From positions 27,530,501 to 27,594,500 of the forward strand of contig CM075675.1 of the NCBI GenBank assembly GCA_037962975.1: 64,000 nucleotides of DNA, read 5' to 3'. Below the pieces are notes generated by a model that was not told the origin of the DNA, searched no databases, and saw only the letters and a program-made list of their open reading frames with translations. Positions 23,487 through 34,900 of this stretch are shown here, one piece after another; the first letter of the stretch is position 1, and every line of letters starts with the position of its first letter. The stretch is from Clitoria ternatea (Eukaryota; Streptophyta; Magnoliopsida; Fabales; Fabaceae). A program made the position numbers and the translations under genes.

Positions 23487-25511
23487 AACGCCAGGACTCT
23501 TAGAGGACACACACACACGAGACTTAGCAACAGACACACCTCTGTTATCATTTCCCTTTCTTCTTTTTCTTCTACAAACAAGCTTTCTCTCTCAATTCCA
23601 TTCCTCTCTCGCTCAGAATTGGTGTAGGACAGTGAAGGGGAAACCTCTTTCCTTCCATCCAAGAACTTCATTGAGGTAAGGGGGTATATTCTTGGGTGCT
23701 CTGTGGGAAAACCGAGTGGAGGACAGATTCAATGATATGTGAATTACATGCTTTGATTATATACATATATATGTATCTGTTACTAAATGCTTATAATCAG
23801 TTCAGAGTTGTTTGATTAAATGTTATGGTTATTGCTTTGTATTGAATATATGTGAAACTAAATTGATAAAAATACATGCTGATTGTTGGACTGTGAAAAT
23901 ATTAAGGAACCTGGGTGTTTATGTGAGTTCTAACAAGAATTTATAAAATAGAAGTCGGATTCAGTGAGTAATAAGCTCGAATTTTATGAAAAACTGACCT
24001 GAACATTTGGACAGAACCTTTTACTCGGAAAATATATTAACTTCACTCAGAAAACTGTTTCTACATTATGTTTCGGAAAACACTCTATTTATCTCAAACA
24101 GCATTTTCCCCGTTTTATTTTACTCAAAAACCTCTGTTCTTAATGTTTTTCGCTTGGATTTTCATTCAATCTCTAATACTTTTAAAATTATTAAGAAAAT
24201 ATAATTATTATTATTATTCTTATTCTATTATTATTATTATAATTATCATCAATCTTAATATTGTTATTATTATTGTTAGTTTTATTGTTAATCGCATTAT
24301 TAACATCTTAATTATGAGTAATTACATAAAGAATATATTATTTTACCCTTTATACAAAATATAATTTTAACCAAGATATAATAGATATATTTCTAAATAA
24401 TAAACAAATATCTTATAATGTTTAAATAACTGATGGAATTCAAAGAGCTTGAGAATAATATGATGAGACTGGAAACATATAAGATACCCAGGGATCTAAT
24501 GATAAGAATAATGCATTTCGCATCATGAAAATATGTTTTGAAGAAGAAAAACTAGAGCATACACCTGGTACGCTGGAGGAAATTCACGTTCGATCTCAGT
24601 AGAAGAATCTTGGGAGTACAACTGGAACGGCAACCCAATGGCATCAGAGTCGCGCCCTGATAGCCGGGTGAGACGAGTAATTCTGGTGTACTTCGACTAA
24701 ATGACGGGATGTATCTATGATCGTGAAGAGCCAAGTCCCAAGATGAAATGATATATATAATGATGAGAACCTGTGAGTTCATTCGTACCATATGATAAAA
24801 GAAAGGGGACTTGGTGAGTTCCGATCGCTCTAGAATGGAAACGTTATGCCCAAGAAATAACTTGAGCAGGATGGAATCCAAAGAATGAAAGAATGATGAT
24901 GGATTGATTTATTGGGCCCACATGCATCATGAGACTTAACCAAAGATAAATCATAATAAATCCAAACTCATGCATTCATTACAGCATATTTGATTGTTAT
25001 AATTGTGAATATGTTATATGTACAATTTATTTCATGATAACATGCTTGATTGTTATAAATATGCTAAATGTATGATCTATGTGACATTGTATGTTAACTG
25101 GATTATGTCCGTATCGGATGAACCAATCAGGGTCTTGGGTTATACTCACCCTTACTGTTGAACATTTTTCAGAGGAATTAGAAACTCAAGAACCCGAGTG
25201 TGAAGAATCAACAATACGCTGAACCCATTGAGAATAATCATTAAGGATAGGATATTTGTTATTAATAATCAGACACCGGATGACTGTATAATATTTAAGG
25301 GTGCCTGCGTGCCCCATTCTGTTAAGAGTATAATTATTTACAGTTTGTGAATGACTATGTGATATATACAATATTACTTCCGCTGATCTGCCACGTATTT
25401 ATTTTAAAAAAAAAAAATATTCACTTTTTCTGAAAACTGTTAACACACTCAGTTAAATAGGATGAACCTACAAAAAGGATTTGTCTTATCTAACCGAGGG
25501 TGTTACAAATG

Positions 25512-25523
25512 TGGTATCAGAGC
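25512..25523 (+). other. Primer-binding site of element D (initiator tRNA-Met type)
   Basis: TGGTATCAGAGC starts four bases after the 5' LTR end. This is the standard plant PBS complementary to the 3' end of initiator tRNA-Met. Confidence 0.9.
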
Positions 25524-25715
25524 ATAGTCGATTCATTAAGCTTGTGGAGTGGACCATTAGGTTTCCACGTACTCTGATAGAAATATTAAACAGTCCATAA
25601 AACACCTAAGACTAGATTTCCTATGTGGAATTCTCCACATAACATATACCCAGAACCTCTTTGTTGATATTCCACCAACAATTTCCTAATGACTCACTGA
25701 AACAATGATCATGAT

Positions 25716-25892
25716 ATGGAGAAACTTCTTACTCAAATCGTGGAGATGATAGAACAACAAGAATTACCCCATATCTCTACTAAGCAGAGCCAAGGATTAG
25801 CTAACTTTCAGCAGAATGATCTTACACAATTCGAAGGAGAGCTACGACAGGAAATCTGTCAAACATTATTGGAACTTGAAGAGTTAAAATAA
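25716..25892 (+). CDS. 58-codon ORF in the D internal region, unknown
   Basis: The only ATG-initiated frame I noticed at the expected gag position, about 200 bp after the PBS. It reads MEKLLTQIVEMIEQQ at the start and ends in an acidic, Leu/Glu-rich stretch (LLELEELK). It is predicted helical and could form a short coiled coil. It may be the worn N-terminus of a gag protein or chance; I recognise no domain. A short further in-frame stretch follows the stop. Confidence 0.3.
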   Translation: MEKLLTQIVEMIEQQELPHISTKQSQGLANFQQNDLTQFEGELRQEICQTLLELEELK

Positions 25893-27059
25893 GAACCGAT
25901 TAGAAATCTGAGTATAGGACCAAGTAGCTCCGATTGAGATACCATAAGACTATTAAGGATATTAGTGGAATTTTTGGAGTTAGTATTAAGCCCAAACTGA
26001 GATCCTGTTCGAGAAACAAGAGATAACCTATTTCCTTATTCTCTCTTCATTTTTGTGTGCATACTAGAGCTTGGGATAGCTCGGAGCGTAAGGTAAAATT
26101 CTCTAATCTTCGTTTCTAGGTTTTGAATTTCTATGTGATTAAGAGCATGTCTTGTGAATGGGTTTTAGGAATAGAAACCGTTTTCATGTAAAACCCAAAG
26201 GTAGAATACACTTATGTGTGTTTTAGGATGGATGTGAAGTGGTATACAAAAATTTCAAGATTTGAGACAGAAGATGATGGTTGTAGTGGAACCCTAACTT
26301 AGGATTTAAGGGAAGTAAATAATAATGTCATGAGAGATGATTTTTAGCGAAAACCCACGATAATGTGTATGTAGGTGTTGTTAATGGAAATTGGTGATTA
26401 TTAGAAATGATCATTGAATTTTGGTGAAAAACCCTAAGTGTAGTGATTTGAGGATTTTAACTAAGTTGATGATCTTGATGGCTTTAAATACTCTAGAATG
26501 ATTACATATAAGGAAATGAATATCTGAGGCATTAGGTGTTGATTATTGAGGATTGGGAAATGAGTGTATATGAGTAAGTATGTAATTGGAGTAATTAATT
26601 TAGACTATTGATGTTATGATAGTAGATTAAGGAAACAATTGATAGTGAATTAAGATATTTGAAATGATAAATAGGCATGTCATTTTGAAATAAGATGAAT
26701 TAGTGATGATTTTAGATGAAACCAAGAGGCTTATAATGAGTTTGACTAAATTTTAGTAATGATTAAATGATTCATGTGATGATTTGGAAGTCTTAAGGCT
26801 AAGGAAATCATAGCATTGTTTTGTTAGGTACGGATAGCCCTTTAAGATTTAAGAGAATCTTGATCTTGAGAGAGAAATTTCTGAAGCATTACATGAGCAT
26901 ACAACTTGGATTCAGACAAGTCTAGGACCTGATGATAAGTTTTGGGGGACGATGTCCTATGATGGTATATTAATAGTATATATAAGTATGATTATGAAAG
27001 AATTGTATTCAGGACGATGATGCGAAACAATTTCACCTTTTGAATTTCGGGACGAAATT
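25893..27059 (+). other. Element D internal non-coding region
   Basis: No RT, integrase, protease or gag motifs on either strand. The sequence is moderately AT-rich, with intron-like words (TTCTAGGTTTTGAATTTC). Origin unknown. Confidence 0.6.
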
Positions 27060-27076
27060 CCTAAAAGGGGGGAGAA
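27060..27076 (+). other. Polypurine tract of element D
   Basis: CCTAAAAGGGGGGAGAA directly abuts the 3' LTR start TGTAACATCC, the correct position for plus-strand priming. Confidence 0.9.
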
Positions 27077-30000
27077 TGTAACATCCCTGTTTTTAGTAGC
27101 AGTTTTATTTGGTAAATTTTGAAGTGTGGAAGGTCAGAAAGTAAGAATAAGTGAGTAAATACCTTGTATAGGGTCAGTAATACTCCAAAAATTCTATTTT
27201 TGGGTATAATTATGGAATTTATACAGACCTTTGAGGATATTATTCAAATTCTGAGAGAAAAAGGCTCTGATCCGCGTGACAGAGTGACTTACCGAGTGAA
27301 AAAGACTCTGTTCCGAGTGACAGGAAGCAATTCCGAGTGATAGAAAGAAAATCCGAGTGAGGAATGAAATTCCAAGTGTAAAGTTAGGTTGACCGAATAA
27401 AACATTACTAAAAAGGATACTACCGAGTGAAATATTGGTCTTAGAGATAGCTGGAGTGAAGTGGGTTCAAGGGAACCACTTCTGAGTGAATATTCCGAGT
27501 GAAAATACCCTTGAGAGACTCATTTCCGAGTCAAACCTTACCAATTGCTTCTTTCTTGAGTGACAATTTCTACGATACCGAATGAATAGACTCAGTCAGG
27601 GATATAACTGATGCAATCCGAGTGAAGTTGTCCAAGTCAGACCTCCCTAATAAGATAGAAGATAGCAATCCGAGTAGGTTGAAATCCATTTTGAGTAGGA
27701 CTTAATATGTAGCCTTTCCGAGTGAATGGGTTTGAATATTCCCGAGTAAGATATGCTCGAGTGGAAAATAATACTGAGTGAAATGTGTGTATAAGAATGA
27801 ATTTGGATATTCCCGAGTATAAAATCCGAGGGAAGATTGGTTATAATGGCTTAGATTGGAAAATTTCTAAGTATATGATAAACCGAATGAATGATCCATA
27901 TATAAATCCGAGTGGATGGGATTAGAACAAGCCTGAGTTGAACTTAATGTGATGATATTTCCGAGTAGATTAAATAATGTGTAATTAGAGGGTCTAAGTA
28001 TGAAATGAGTCCGAGAGGAACCTAACTTAATAAGTTTTACCTGAGTGGTTAAGCATGAAATAAACCCGAGTGAATGATGAGGAGTTCCGAGTGAATGAAT
28101 GCATAAGTGTTTTATATTAAGTTGATGCTTCTACCGACTGAAATGAGTTATTAAAATTATTTGGGAGGTGTTAATGGAAGAAATAGTGATGGATTCCGAG
28201 TGGTTATATATATATATTGTATGGTTAAAGCATTACTTGGCTTGAATATGAGTGGTGATGAATGAATAATGATAATTGAGTAGATACCGAGCGGAAAATG
28301 GTGTTTGGGAACCCATTCCGAGTGAATTGTAGTAGGCAGGGCCATTTCCAAGTAAGTCTATGAGTATGACTCCTCTTCCGAGTGAGAAGTACTCTACTGG
28401 ACCAAGTCCGGGAGAGGCTCATACGTGTATGTCTTTTCCGAGAGGTAATGACCTTAATAGGCTTCGATTAAAATTGTAGTTGAAGAATTTGGTTCAAACC
28501 GAGGGAGAAATATGAGTGACCGAGTGGAGAAAGTGTTGACTTCTGAAATAAAGGATGTTATAATTCTGAGTGGAAACTGAATGAATATGGATACCCTTTT
28601 CCGAGTAAGCCTAAGGTGTTATGAAAACCGAGTAAAAAGTGATTTTGATGTTGAGTTGGCTAAGGAATGATTTAGTTAAGTATGAAATAAATAAGAATAG
28701 GTTGTTTACCGAATGGAAATCCTGAGTAAAAAGAATCCGATTGAATCCAGAAGAAATCCGACCTAGAGAGGAAAAATCCGACCAGATGTTTTAAGAAGAA
28801 ATAATCAAGAGTGAGGACCAAGAAAAACGAATCAGTTTTTGAAGATTTCTGAGCCATGAAGGGCGGACTCGCTCAAGCGAATTGGATTTCGCTTAAGCGA
28901 TCCGATGTCAGCACTCCACACCAGTTAGCTAAAATAGGTCGTCCTTAGAGCAGGAGTTCACACCGGATAGCTTTGAGCCGGTGTTCATCACAACACCGCC
29001 CTCTTTACACAGACGGAGTCCTTAACTCCTTCACACACACCGTCCTTCCTTACTTCACACAGCACACCGCCTTACACTCCATACCGCCCTCTCTTAGTAC
29101 GCCCTCACATTCCACACCGCCCTAACACTCTATACCGCCTCACATTCCACACCGCCCTAACACTCTATACCGCCTCACATTCCCCACCGCCCTAACACTC
29201 CATACCGCCTCACATTCAATAACGCTCTAACACTCCATACCGCCCTTACACAGTACACCATTTCATACTCCATACCGCCCTCACACAGCATACCGTTTCA
29301 TACTCCATACTGCCCTCACACAGCACACCGTTTCACACTCCACACCGCCCCACACTCCACACCGCCTCATACTCCATACCGCCTCACCTAATACCATCCT
29401 CACATTGCACTCCGCCCTCACACACCCAATACCGCCTCACATGAGATGACGACCTTGCCAGCACTAAATATTTTTTTTATTCCACATCAGATAGTGGTCA
29501 GCCCACTTAACCATATAAAGCCAAGAATGATTGGCACAATGAACTAATCGAAGAAGAAAGTTGCCTCCATTACAATAACTTTATATATTTTATTTCTATT
29601 TAATGCAAGGCTGACTGGGAAAGGAGTCAAAAGGCTCCATTATCTCACCTAATCCTCCAACCGATGTTCCCCATTTAATTTCCACTCACTCTCTTCTTAT
29701 TTAAACCAACGCCAGGACTCTTAGAGGACACACACACACGAGACTTAGCAACAGACACACCTCTGTTATCATTTCCCTTTCTTCTTTTTCTTCTACAAAC
29801 AAGCTTTCTCTCTCAATTCCATTCCTCTCTCGCTCAGAATTGGTGTAGGACAGTGAAGGGGAAACCTCTTTCCTTCCATCCAAGAACTTCATTGAGGTAA
29901 GGGGGTATATTCTTGGGTGCTCTGTGGGAAAACCGAGTGGAGGACAGATTCAATGATATGTGAATTACATGCTTTGATTATATACATATATATGTATCTG

Positions 30001-31724
30001 TTACTAAATGCTTATAATCAGTTCAGAGTTGTTTGATTAAATGTTATGGTTATTGCTTTGTATTGAATATATGTGAAACTAAATTGATAAAATACATGCT
30101 GATTGTTGGACTGTGAAAATATTAAGGAACCTGGGTGTTTATGTGAGTTCTAGCAAGAATTTATAAAATAGAAGTCGGATTCAGTGAGTAATAAGCTCGA
30201 ATTTTATGAAAAACTGACCTGAACATTTGGACAGAACCTTTTACTCGGAAAATATATTAACTTCACTCAGAAACTGTTTCTACATTATGTTTCGGAAAAC
30301 ACTCTATTTATCTCAAACAGCATTTTCCCCGTTTTATTTTACTCAAAAACCTCTGTTCTTAATGTTTTTCGCTTGGATTTTTATTCAATCTCTAATACTT
30401 TTAAAATTATTAAGAAAATATAATTATTATTATTATTCTTATTCTATTATTATTATTATAATTATCATCAATCTTAATATTGTTATTATTATTGTTAGTT
30501 TTATTGTTAATCGCATTATTAACATCTTAATTATGAGTAATTACATAAAGAATATATTATTTTACCCTTTATACAAAATATAATTTTAACCAAGATATAA
30601 TAGATATATTTCTAAATAATAAACAAATATCTTATAATGTTTAAATAACTGATGGAATTCAAAGAGCTTGAGAATAATATGATGAGACTGGAAACACATA
30701 AGATACCCAGGGATCTAATGATAAGAATAATGCATTTCGCATCATGAAAATATGTTTTGAAGAAGAAAAACTAGAGCATACACCTGGTACGCTGGAGGAA
30801 ATTCACGTTCGATCTCAGTAGAAGAATCTTGGGAGTACAACTGGAACGGCAACCCAATGGCATCAGAGTCGCGCCCTGATAGTCGGGTGAGACGAGTAAT
30901 TCTGGTGTACTTCGACTAAATGACGAGATGTATCTATGATCATGAAGAGCCAAGTCCCAAGATGAAATGATATATATAATGATGAGAACCTGTGAGTTCA
31001 TTCGTACCATATGATAAAAGAAAGGGGACTTGGTGAGCTCCGATCGCTCTAGAATGGAAACGTTGTGCCCAAGAAATAACTTGAGCAGGATGGAATCCAA
31101 AGAATGAAAGGATGATGATGGATTGATTTATTGGGCCCACATGCATCATGAGACTTAACCAAAGATAAATCATAATAAATCCGAACTCATGCATTCATTA
31201 CAACATATTTGATTGTTATAATTGTGAATATGTTATATGTACGATTTATTTCATGATAACATGCTTGATTGTTATAAATATGCTAAATGTATGATCTATG
31301 TGACATTGTATGTTAACTGGATTATGTCCGCATCGGATGAACCAATCAGGGTCTTGGGTTATACTCACCCTTACTGTTGAACATTTTTCAGAGGAATTAG
31401 AAACTCAAGAACCCGAGTGTGAAGAATCAGCAATATGCTGAACCCATTGAGAATAATCATTAAGGATAGGATATTTGTTATTAATAATCAGACACCGGAT
31501 GATTGTATAATATTTAAGGGTGCCTGCGTGCCCCATTCTGTTAAGAGTACAATTATTTACAGTTTGTGAATGACTATGTGATATATACAATATTACTTCC
31601 GCTGATCTGCCACGTATTTATTTTAAAAAAAATATATTTACTTTTTCTGAAAACTGTTAACACACTCAGTTAAATAGGATGAACCTACAAAAAGGATTTG
31701 TCTTATCTAACCGAGGGTGTTACA
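27077..31724 (+). repeat. Element D 3' LTR (4648 bp)
   Basis: Near-identical copy of 20857-25507, differing by single-base changes and a few one-base indels (for example in T or A runs near 29470 and 30087). Followed by TSD CTCCT. Confidence 0.92.
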
Positions 31725-31729
31725 CTCCT

Positions 31730-32418
31730 CGCCTTTTAAAGTTCACTAGTTGAGGTCTCAATTGTTTACTGCTTTTCTCCTGCTTGATCCTAATCCGATG
31801 GTTCTCTTCAAAGATTCTGCATTTGTTGATTAAAGTAGGAAAACTCCTAATCTCCTGATGTCCTATGGCTTCTTTAATTTCTGGCCTTAAGCCATTTTCA
31901 AATTTGACATATTTAGAAGCCTCAGTTCCTGACTGTTGGAAAGGAGGATAGAACAATGATAGTTCCTCAAATTTGGTAGTGTATTCTCCAACAGACATAT
32001 TCCCTTGCTTTAATTCTAAAAATTCTAATTCCTTTTTGCTTCTAACACTAGCAGGGAAATATTTCTCGAGAAAGCTTTCTTTAAAATTCTCCCAGTTGAG
32101 TAGCCTACCGGCTTCCAGTAACCTATCGCGAGCGGAGATCCACCAATTTTCTGCTTTCCCTACCATCATATAGGTAGCATATTCTACCTTCTGGGCTTCA
32201 GTGCAAGGTAAGGATCGGAAGATACGTTCCATTTCTTTAATCCACAGGTAAGCCACCTCTGGATTATAGTCTCCTTTAAATTAGGTAGGTTTCCTTTTCA
32301 GAAAACGGTCAAGTCCATGGGTTCCTTCAGCTAACCTTTGCTGTTCCTGTCTTTCAAGGATCTCAGCAAATTGATTGAATGCAGCAACCATGGCATCATC
32401 GTTCTGACATTTAGCCAT
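31730..32418 (-). pseudogene. Element A gag, N-terminal part
   Basis: Starts at ATG 32418 (MAKCQNDDAMVAAFNQ). An in-frame TAA near 32281 interrupts it before FKGDYNPEVAYLWIKEMERI. The retrotransposon gag domain is clear: AENWWISARD, NWENFKESFLEKYFPASVRS, EFLELKQGNMSVGEYTTKFE. It is cut at 31729 by element D; the frame continues into the zinc-knuckle part at 20851. Confidence 0.85.
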
Positions 32419-32640
32419 TTCTTATCCTACAGGTACGAGTACCACTACATTCAGTTACTGAGTATCTAATATACTCAGAGTTCTAACAATTTTTATGTTA
32501 TCTAACTAGTAATTATACTAAACAGAAACATATAAAGATCACACATAACACACAAGCACATAAATTTCAAACAAATAGCAATCAAGGTTTACACATAACA
32601 TATTCAATTTTAAGGTTTTCTTTATATTTTATAAACCATT

Positions 32641-32652
32641 GCTCTGATACCA
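32641..32652 (-). other. Primer-binding site of element A
   Basis: The minus strand reads TGGTATCAGAGC, seven bases after the end of the 5' LTR. tRNA-Met type. Confidence 0.85.
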
Positions 32653-32659
32653 CTTCAGT

Positions 32660-34444
32660 TGTAACACCCTGGAGCCAACTTGCAAATCTCAAGATAATTA
32701 CCGTCACCATATAAAATTTCATGGATAACTTATTTTTCACCTGGTAATTATCAAGAGATTCACAACCTGATTTCAGAGGTTACTAATACAATATCAGAGT
32801 GCGTAACCTTTTCATAATTGACTTCTTATTATTATACATAACATCAGAGTTTTATACATATTATATTTTACAACAGGCACCTAGATCTTATAAAATATAA
32901 AGATGTAAAGTACCAAAACATAACATATACATAATACAACAATAGTAGTCACGCAAGCAAGTATCATCATCAAAAACCTTCATAATTCATCCATATTTAG
33001 CAACATCCACATTGTCACATGTCTTCCTGGTTAACCACTAAAGGGTTGCCACAAGTAACAAAAAGAGTAAGATAAAATATCAAATAAATAGAAATTAGAT
33101 TAGAACATAGACAATCACAAGTATGATGTTATACGATGTGGATGCCAAACACGTATTTTGTATTATATTTATATTAATATTCCATTCTCTATATGAATGA
33201 AAATGCATGATGGATCCATTCTGGTGGGAACATCTGCAGTGATTTTTTAGCAATAATACTTTTACGGATATCCAACCGATACCGCGCCCCATAATGCAAC
33301 ACCAACATCGGATAACAATATAATCATATCAATAACAAGTGTTGCGGGACCCCCCTTAAGGACACACTGCTTAGCCCTTAAGACGGTCGTGGTATAAAAC
33401 CACCGCAGAGGTCTGTTGCTCAACAGAGCGCGTTCCCCCACCGGGAACCCCCTCAAAGAACTCCCCTGCGGATTCTTTGAACGGCCAATGCATATGATGC
33501 ATGAATGCAGTAAATTTATATCATTAAATTTATTCATTATTTAACAATAAGAATTTATGGTAAAATTCAAGAAGATACGACATTTCATCATATTTACAAG
33601 TATAATCCATATATGAAGACAACACTCTGTTTCCCTCTGTTTTTGCTGTTTTAATGATTTTAATTGCAAATTAAATATGCCAATTGGTTCCAAATCATCA
33701 TACAACATTATAAACATATCATATATCATATTCCAAACTATTTGGCATCAATTTCACAATTTAATTCAAATTAAATTAAAATCTAGCTAAATGAGTTTCC
33801 AAACAATTAAGCAAACAATTCTAACTTAATTTCTATGTATTTAATATTCTATCTCCTCTTTCTTACCTTGATTGAAGATCCCTAAGCTTTCCTTATGCTA
33901 AACTCCCTTGTATTTCCTCAAATATTCAAGTTTGTGTAGTTTCTTCTTATGCAAAAATTAAAGAGTTTGAGTATGGCAAATGAAGGTTTTGAAAGCTTGA
34001 AGAGGGAGATGAAAGGTTGTGGAATTGGTAATGTTTTTTTTGGTTTTGAAGAAATTTGGAAGGTTGGAGCCTTATTTATAGGCTTCCAATAGCGGTTACT
34101 GTAGCAAATCACTGCAGCAAATCACTGTAGCAGATACTATAGCAAATCGAAGTGACATGAGGCGGTGCGAAGGAGGAAGAATTCTCGTGAAGTTACTACG
34201 CAAGATTTTTCACGTGACAGATACTGTAGCAATTTACTGTAGCAGATTATCGTGGAAGATTTTTATTTTATTTATTATTTTATTTTATTCTACGTTCCAT
34301 TTTTGTTTAATTTCGTTTTAAGTCAGACTAAAAATATCCTTATATTCAAAATTCAATTTCCTACTTTCTAGGATTCATTTCTTATTTTTCTGAGAAATTT
34401 AATTTTTCACTGTTTAATTACGGATTAAAAATTGGGCTGTTACA
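32660..34444 (-). repeat. Element A 5' LTR (1785 bp)
   Basis: In minus sense it runs from TGTAACAGCCC to CAGGGTGTTACA. A TATA-like CCTATAAATAAGG sits near 34075, with the ACTGTAGCA cluster immediately upstream. No second copy of this LTR exists in the window. Confidence 0.85.
34097..34247. repeat. ACTGTAGCA motif cluster in A LTR
   Basis: Four exact CTGTAGCA words plus variants CTGCAGCA and CTATAGCA in 150 bp, directly upstream (in minus sense) of the TATA-like box. Confidence 0.8.
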
Positions 34445-34449
34445 ATAGG

Positions 34450-34895
34450 TATCTATTGTACCTTGAATATATATCCACGAATAAGAGAAGTTCAAAACTA
34501 GAGGAATTATCCACCAACTTATCAATGTTAGGAAAATGGTAAAGGTCCTTTGGGCATGCCTTATTGAGGTTAATGTAGTCGGTGCATATTTGTCATTTCC
34601 TATCAGCCTTTTTGACCATGACGTTTGAGAGCCATGAGGTGTAATGAACCTTCCTTACAAAGCCAACTTTCAAAATCTCATTAGTTACATCACAAGTTGC
34701 CCTTTACTTCTCGGGACCCAATCACTTATTTCTTTGAGAAAAAAATTTAGCCTCAAGGTACTTAGCTTATGGCAACAGAAATCAAGGTTTATCCCTGGTA
34801 CATTGGTTGAAGTATAAGTAAATAAATCCTTGTATTGGATTAACAACTCCTTTAACTCGCACTTAACTTTTTCATATAAACCAACACCGATATTG
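34450..34895 (-). pseudogene. Tat-lineage reverse transcriptase, N-terminal fragment
   Basis: The minus strand gives VMVKKADRK, CTDYINLNKACPKDLYHFPN and IDKLVDNSSSFELL from RT. Further 5' it gives NIGVGLYEKVKCELKELLIQ from the RT leader, all typical of plant Tat elements. Bounded on the left by chromovirus A and on the right by chromovirus B. Confidence 0.8.
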
Positions 34896-34900
34896 GTTAT

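Larger units (their letters stand above)
20857..25507 (+). repeat. Element D 5' LTR (4651 bp)
   Basis: Starts TGTAACATCCC, ends GAGGGTGTTACA. In order it contains a CCGAGTGA array (about 21045-22640), a CGCTCAAG/GCTTAAGCG pair (22649-22680), an ACACCGCC array (22790-23225), a TATA-like TTATTTAAACC (23476-23486) and AT-rich downstream sequence with (ATT)n at 24200-24290. Small minus-strand ORFs in it repeat in the 3' LTR and are not genes. Confidence 0.92.
20857..31724 (+). mobile_element. Element D: non-autonomous LTR retrotransposon with giant 4.65-kb LTRs
   Basis: Complete 10,868-bp insertion in the gag of A, with exact TSD CTCCT (20852-20856 and 31725-31729) and TG...CA ends (TGTAACATCCC ... 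GAGGGTGTTACA). It comprises a 5' LTR 20857-25507, a primer-binding site, a 1.57-kb internal region, a polypurine tract and a 3' LTR 27077-31724. The internal region has no gag or pol domains. The tail before the 3' LTR (TTTCGGGACGAAATTCC, then AAAAGGGGGG) is the signature seen in Tekay-type element B, so D probably depends on such elements. By eye the LTRs differ at about thirty positions (about 0.6%), meaning a recent insertion. Confidence 0.9.
17149..34444 (-). mobile_element. Chromovirus A: Tekay-like Ty3/gypsy element without a 3' LTR
   Basis: Inserted in the Tat reverse transcriptase. In minus sense it has a 5' LTR (34444-32660), primer-binding site (32652-32641), gag (from 32418), and pol down to 17149, where it stops inside the C-terminal integrase or chromodomain region. 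It has no 3' LTR, yet ATAGG flanks both ends (17144-17148 and 34445-34449) and the outer sequence is TG...CA. Element D interrupts gag. Gag and pol were one frame before D entered (checked by position arithmetic), now broken by in-frame stops near 32280, 20440, 17594 and about 17480. Confidence 0.75.

Noticed and set aside
22005..23671. Several 60-65-codon minus-strand ORFs repeated at 28157-29892
   Set aside because: Chance frames within the duplicated LTRs of element D, crossing motif arrays.
24068..24364. 98-codon ORF rich in Ile/Tyr, copy at 30227-30583
   Set aside because: AT-rich LTR sequence with (ATT)n; no domain.
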